In this document: positions 60,322-64,000 of the stretch, piece by piece
Layout: each line of letters opens with the position of its first letter
Position numbering within the stretch: position 1 is the first letter of the stretch
NCBI RefSeq assembly: GCF_030269925.1
Contig: NC_085111.1
Coordinates: 9,044,142 to 9,108,141 of the forward strand
Source of the DNA: Bombyx mori
Taxonomy: Eukaryota; Arthropoda; Insecta; Lepidoptera; Bombycidae
Direction of reading: 5' to 3'
DNA length: 64,000 nt
The notes under the pieces: model-generated
Told to the model about the DNA's origin: nothing
Seen by the model: only the letters and a program-made list of their open reading frames with translations
Databases searched by the model: none
Program-made: the position numbers and the translations under genes

Positions 60322-62716
60322 CTTGTCTGCTGTGTTCAGCGAATTTCCGTTTTCTTAATAATCAAAGAACGTGAAAGTGTAAATGTCTATAAAAACTATT
60401 ATCTTTCCCGATGTTCTATAAAAATTACCGACAAACGAAGCACATCGTTTACAGTCAAAGCTGATCGCCGCACTGAAACGTAAACTAAGCGAAAGGCCGC
60501 GACTCGACACCGTTTAACCGTCGGCACGTATTTAAATGTGTACACAAAATGAATGTTCTAATCGGTTTGTATTTCCCGCTTTCGTCCCGCAAGGGCGCAC
60601 AACATTGAATTCAACAAGTCTGTCCGACACACCGAAATGTTGGCAGTGTGCACCGAATTCTTCAGAGCTCAAGTTATCTATTGAAACTTGCAGATGGCAG
60701 CGTAGTGTTTTATATAGGAAGGTTGGCAGTGTCGGCGCCGTTCACCTCGCCCTGCGCCCCTGTGCACACCCGCGGCTCCCCTCTTGTCGGTGCTTGCTGC
60801 ATGTGTGTGTATTAAGGCTCGTCGGTGTGCACTGAATTCACACATACTCGCTACGTCATTTTACACCTCACCTGAAAATGTAGATGTAAAATAAATTTTG
60901 CAACTCCACTAGCCGTGAAAATGTTTCCCGGCCGTTTTAGGGCATCCATGTTGTTTATTCTATGAGCTTCGGTTACCATTTGATCCGAAGGCGGTTAGTT
61001 TGTTTAAGAACCGTGAAAAAAATTCGTATTAAAAATTAAATTACCAACTTAATAATAACAATAAAAAATATGCGCAAAATATTGAGTATACACTACACAT
61101 ATACTATATTTAAGGTTTTTGTTTCCTAAAAATATCCGACTAAACATATTGTTTCATTTTGTTTTTGGCGTGAGTGTTAGTTTCTGTTTTCGCTTAAAAT
61201 ATTTTTTCAGCACGTGATTTCGTAAATGCGTCAATTGGGTAAACGACTCGTGTCATACAGAGACTCTACGTACGCGATCGTATTATTAACATACAACCGT
61301 GCGCCTGCGATCGTGATTAAAGACTTTTTAATTGAATCATGTGAAGTTTTAATTAAGTGCAGTAGCTAGTACAAGTTTTGAATGTTTACACAATTACACG
61401 CTTAGAAATTTCAAACAACTTAAAGAATTTTAACACCACAAATATATTGTATGTTTATCAATTGAGTGTCCAACAATTGTGGAATTATAATGAAATTGCT
61501 TCTGGTCCGGTATTAATTCGGTTTTAACACTTTCAACATACACTCACACATATATATTTTATGTATACATTACACCATACCAATGCACCACGGGCTCGAC
61601 GCGTTATCGGCCGACCTTCACTGTCCTTCATTCATGAGCAACGTCTGGAGGTGTGTCTCATACAGAATTGTACAGTTCGACATATTATTATTATAATAGG
61701 GTAAACCGTACTGTTATTGCCACTCCCCCGGCTAGTGATCGGATGAAAATCCCACAAAAACGGTTCCTTCAAATCTATTTACCTTAATTATTTATTTTGG
61801 TTGAAGGTTATTTTATCAGCAGCTGGTATTTAGTTTATAACCAAGGCCGTTACCATTTGATGTCCGAAGTTTGTGGATGAGATGTGAAAATAGAAGCACA
61901 GTAAAATAAAAGAATCCTCTTAAAATTAATAAATGTTAGATTTATTTGAGAAGAACCGTGGTAGTTTTACAAAAAACCTTAATAATAACCTAGTGCATAA
62001 CTACTTCATACACTATTTCCAGTGCTCGTAATATTATTACGCTTCAGTGTTAGTGATTATACCAAATCGTAAGAGTACAAATGATTATATTATATACTCT
62101 ATGATAATATATCTTATGTTTGAATCAGTAGAAATGCATTGTTGATTCACACAATACAATATGTTTTCGTGACGTTCAGCTATACATACACTGATACAAG
62201 ACACACCTCCGAATGTAATATGCAAGCTAAATGCGATATGAACTGTACATATATTATACTATAAATAAATGTTTTTGTTATTTAAAGAAGTGACGCGTCA
62301 CTTTGGCGGGTGCGGTTTTGTGGTATCATTTATCTTGATAAAGTATAATATTGTTATAGACAAACCACTCAATTGTTCGCTTAAACATCCAACGTGTCTA
62401 ACGCTATAATATTAAGATTGTATTGACGTAGTGACACCATTTAGATATACCAGTAATAATGACCAGTAATGATAGACCAGTAATATGCTGACGGGATTTA
62501 TTTTGTAAAGTTAAACTAATACCAATTTCTTAAAAATAATTTTATAAAGACAAATTGACTGAATCTGATTTTTTTGATAATAATGTTAAATTCATTAATA
62601 AAAAATGAAGAGATCATGTTGTTGTTATATTGGGTTAATAACTGAGTGGGTTAGATCGATGTTCGTCATGAATAAACGCGTGGTCTGCGTCACGTGCGCT
62701 TGAAGCTGTGTTTATA
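60322..62716. other. Tret1 upstream flank
   Basis: A GC-rich 5' region at 60440-60840 fits a promoter/5' UTR. On the minus strand there is TTTAAATA at 60529-60536 and an arthropod-type initiator TCAGT at 60472-60476, but their spacing (about 60 nt) is not that of one TATA-Inr pair. Farther upstream is AT-rich with no gene. Confidence 0.35.
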
Positions 62717-62920
62717 TTAGTCCCCGAAAGCTCTACATACGTCGCGGCAACGGCGCGGCGGCGGCGTGCCGACATCACATCGTGGCCTCGGGTTCACATA
62801 AAACGTATCATAACAATCTAACGGAACATTGACGGACGGGGCAATAATTGTTCCCAGTAATAATGTCAGCGCGATGCAGCTGTACATGACTCGCCAGTTA
62901 TTGCATATCCATCGTGACAA
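62717..62920 (-). CDS. Possible small secreted Cys-containing peptide, 67 residues
   Basis: Not recognised. After a short basic start (MSRWICNNWR) comes a hydrophobic stretch (VMYSCIALTLLLGTIIA) that could be a signal peptide. A Cys-, Pro- and Arg-rich tail (PRCDVGTPPPRRCRDVCRAF) follows. The frame is complete from ATG to TAA in a single exon. There is no homologue I know, no splice evidence and no clear promoter, so it may be a chance ORF in the GC-richer patch upstream of Tret1, or part of a 5' exon. Confidence 0.25.
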   Translation of the reverse strand: MSRWICNNWRVMYSCIALTLLLGTIIAPSVNVPLDCYDTFYVNPRPRCDVGTPPPRRCRDVCRAFGD

Positions 62921-63214
62921 ATATACTTTAATTATTTGGTTGCTTGAAAATTAATTAACACGTAGACTTGAGATATTAAATTAAGAACACCGCGGGATGT
63001 TCGTTTTTTTTTTTGGGTTGAAGGGGATTGCCAGATGCATTGACATCTGGAAGATTACGTTGTTACATATTAGATATTAGCTATGTGAGTCTGGAACCGC
63101 AATAAAACTACTAAGTCGCGGAACGGAACCCGAGGAGAATATAACAGGATCTGAACGCTGGGACCGCAGGTCGATAGTTTTTTACTGGCGTAGATGGGAA
63201 AACGAGCGCACGGT
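62921..63214. other. Intergenic, no gene seen
   Basis: Nothing recognised. Confidence 0.4.
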
Positions 63215-63385
63215 GCCCACTGAGTTTCTCGCCGGGTCTTCTCAGTGGGTCGCTTTTCCGACCCGGTGGTAGATTCTGCGAAGCACTCCTGTTGCTAGGA
63301 CTAGTGTTAGCAACGCCTCCAGATTTGAGCCCTGAGAGCTCACCTACACGTTAGGGTTACGCTGACAGCCTCTCGTAGGAAAAAA
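63215..63385 (+). repeat. LINE-tail-type repeat, single arm
   Basis: cccactgagtttctcgccgg ... cttctcagtgggtcgctttt ... ccggtggtagattctgcgaa ... gagctcacctacacgttagg ... ctctcgtaggaaaaaa. Same unit as both arms of the inverted repeat at 26878-27503, here as one copy with an A-rich end. Confidence 0.65.
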
Positions 63386-64000
63386 GTAAAAAAAAAGAGC
63401 GCACGGACTCCTTGATCGTTCCATGTACCTATACCACGAAGTGAATGCTCATGTGATGGCGGCTGGTCAAGACGATGGTACCGACCTATGCAGGCTTATA
63501 GCCACCAATAGGACTCATCACACGTCACTCAAGAGAACTCCTCCTTAATATCTCAGGTAGAGAGACAAGGCGGGAATAACTTGGGAATAAGGGAAAGGTT
63601 GATGATAGGTAGTGGCAGCAGCACAAAGTAACTCTAAGGCCAGGGGCCGTATAAAATCAAATAATAAATAAAAAACTATTAAAAAGAGCAATAAGAAACA
63701 ATAAACGCTTTACAGAGTTTTTTCAGTTGTAAATGAGGTCCTTAATTTTGCCACGCAATCACTTATTTCTCTTAACGAACGCGCGGTGACACGCAAGCAC
63801 ACCAATGCAATTGTGTAAATCAACAACCTCCAAGCATGTGTTTGTAGGAATACATTCACACACACACATATACGTCAAAGAATCAAAAATGTTAGTGGAA
63901 TATTACCCAGTACAGGGCCGCCATAATGCATAGGCTTCTCGAACGTTCCTCTGGAATGTGCAGCCATGGAGCACGAACGCAAAGCGTAGGGTTGCCATAT
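63386..64000. other. Intergenic, no gene seen
   Basis: A short CA-rich stretch (63855-63870). Nothing else recognised. Confidence 0.4.

Noticed and set aside
1..64000. CRISPR arrays, operons, phage or plasmid functions
   Set aside because: No regularly spaced repeats or prokaryotic gene order; introns, SINEs and insect gene families show a nuclear insect genome.

Overview
The window is nuclear DNA of a moth, almost certainly a silkworm (Bombyx mori or its sister B. mandarina). It is AT-rich and intron-bearing. It carries about twenty copies of a tRNA-derived SINE that I recognise as Bombyx Bm1, plus jockey-type and RTE-type LINE pieces, DD37D mariner copies, Helitron-like elements and a PIF/Harbinger relic. 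No bacterial, plasmid or viral genes were seen.

Region by region: 1-32 kb has no convincing protein gene apart from transposon-derived ORFs. It holds mobile elements (nested LINE 2362-3861, mariner remnant 8.5-8.9 kb, Helitron filled by a LINE 15253-16614, nearly full-length mariner 17027-18347, inverted-repeat structure 26878-27503) and one tRNA-Ser(GCT) gene at 28862-28943. From 32.2 to 40.2 kb lies a 12-exon plus-strand gene for an uncharacterised secreted, probably GPI-anchored protein of about 858 residues with a von Willebrand factor A-like domain. Its introns hold a Bm1/Harbinger nest and a 1.29-kb mariner. At 41.9 kb is the first coding exon of Roc2/Rbx2 (RNF7), the RING subunit of cullin E3 ligases; its second exon was not found.

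From 43.9 to 60.3 kb, on the minus strand, two tandem paralogous sugar transporters of the Tret1 (facilitated trehalose transporter) family follow one another. The downstream one is a 490-residue Tret1-like protein with a GC-AG intron. The upstream one is Tret1 itself, with a long N-terminal extension spread over two extra exons. Trehalose is the main insect blood sugar, and the pair is a typical duplicated haemolymph sugar-transport locus. If the Roc2 exon belongs to an intact gene, both transporters would lie on the opposite strand within its intron. The last 3.7 kb is the upstream flank of Tret1 plus a repeat fragment.

Exon boundaries were read by eye from splice signals and reading-frame continuity. 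Family names come from motif recognition, not database searches.
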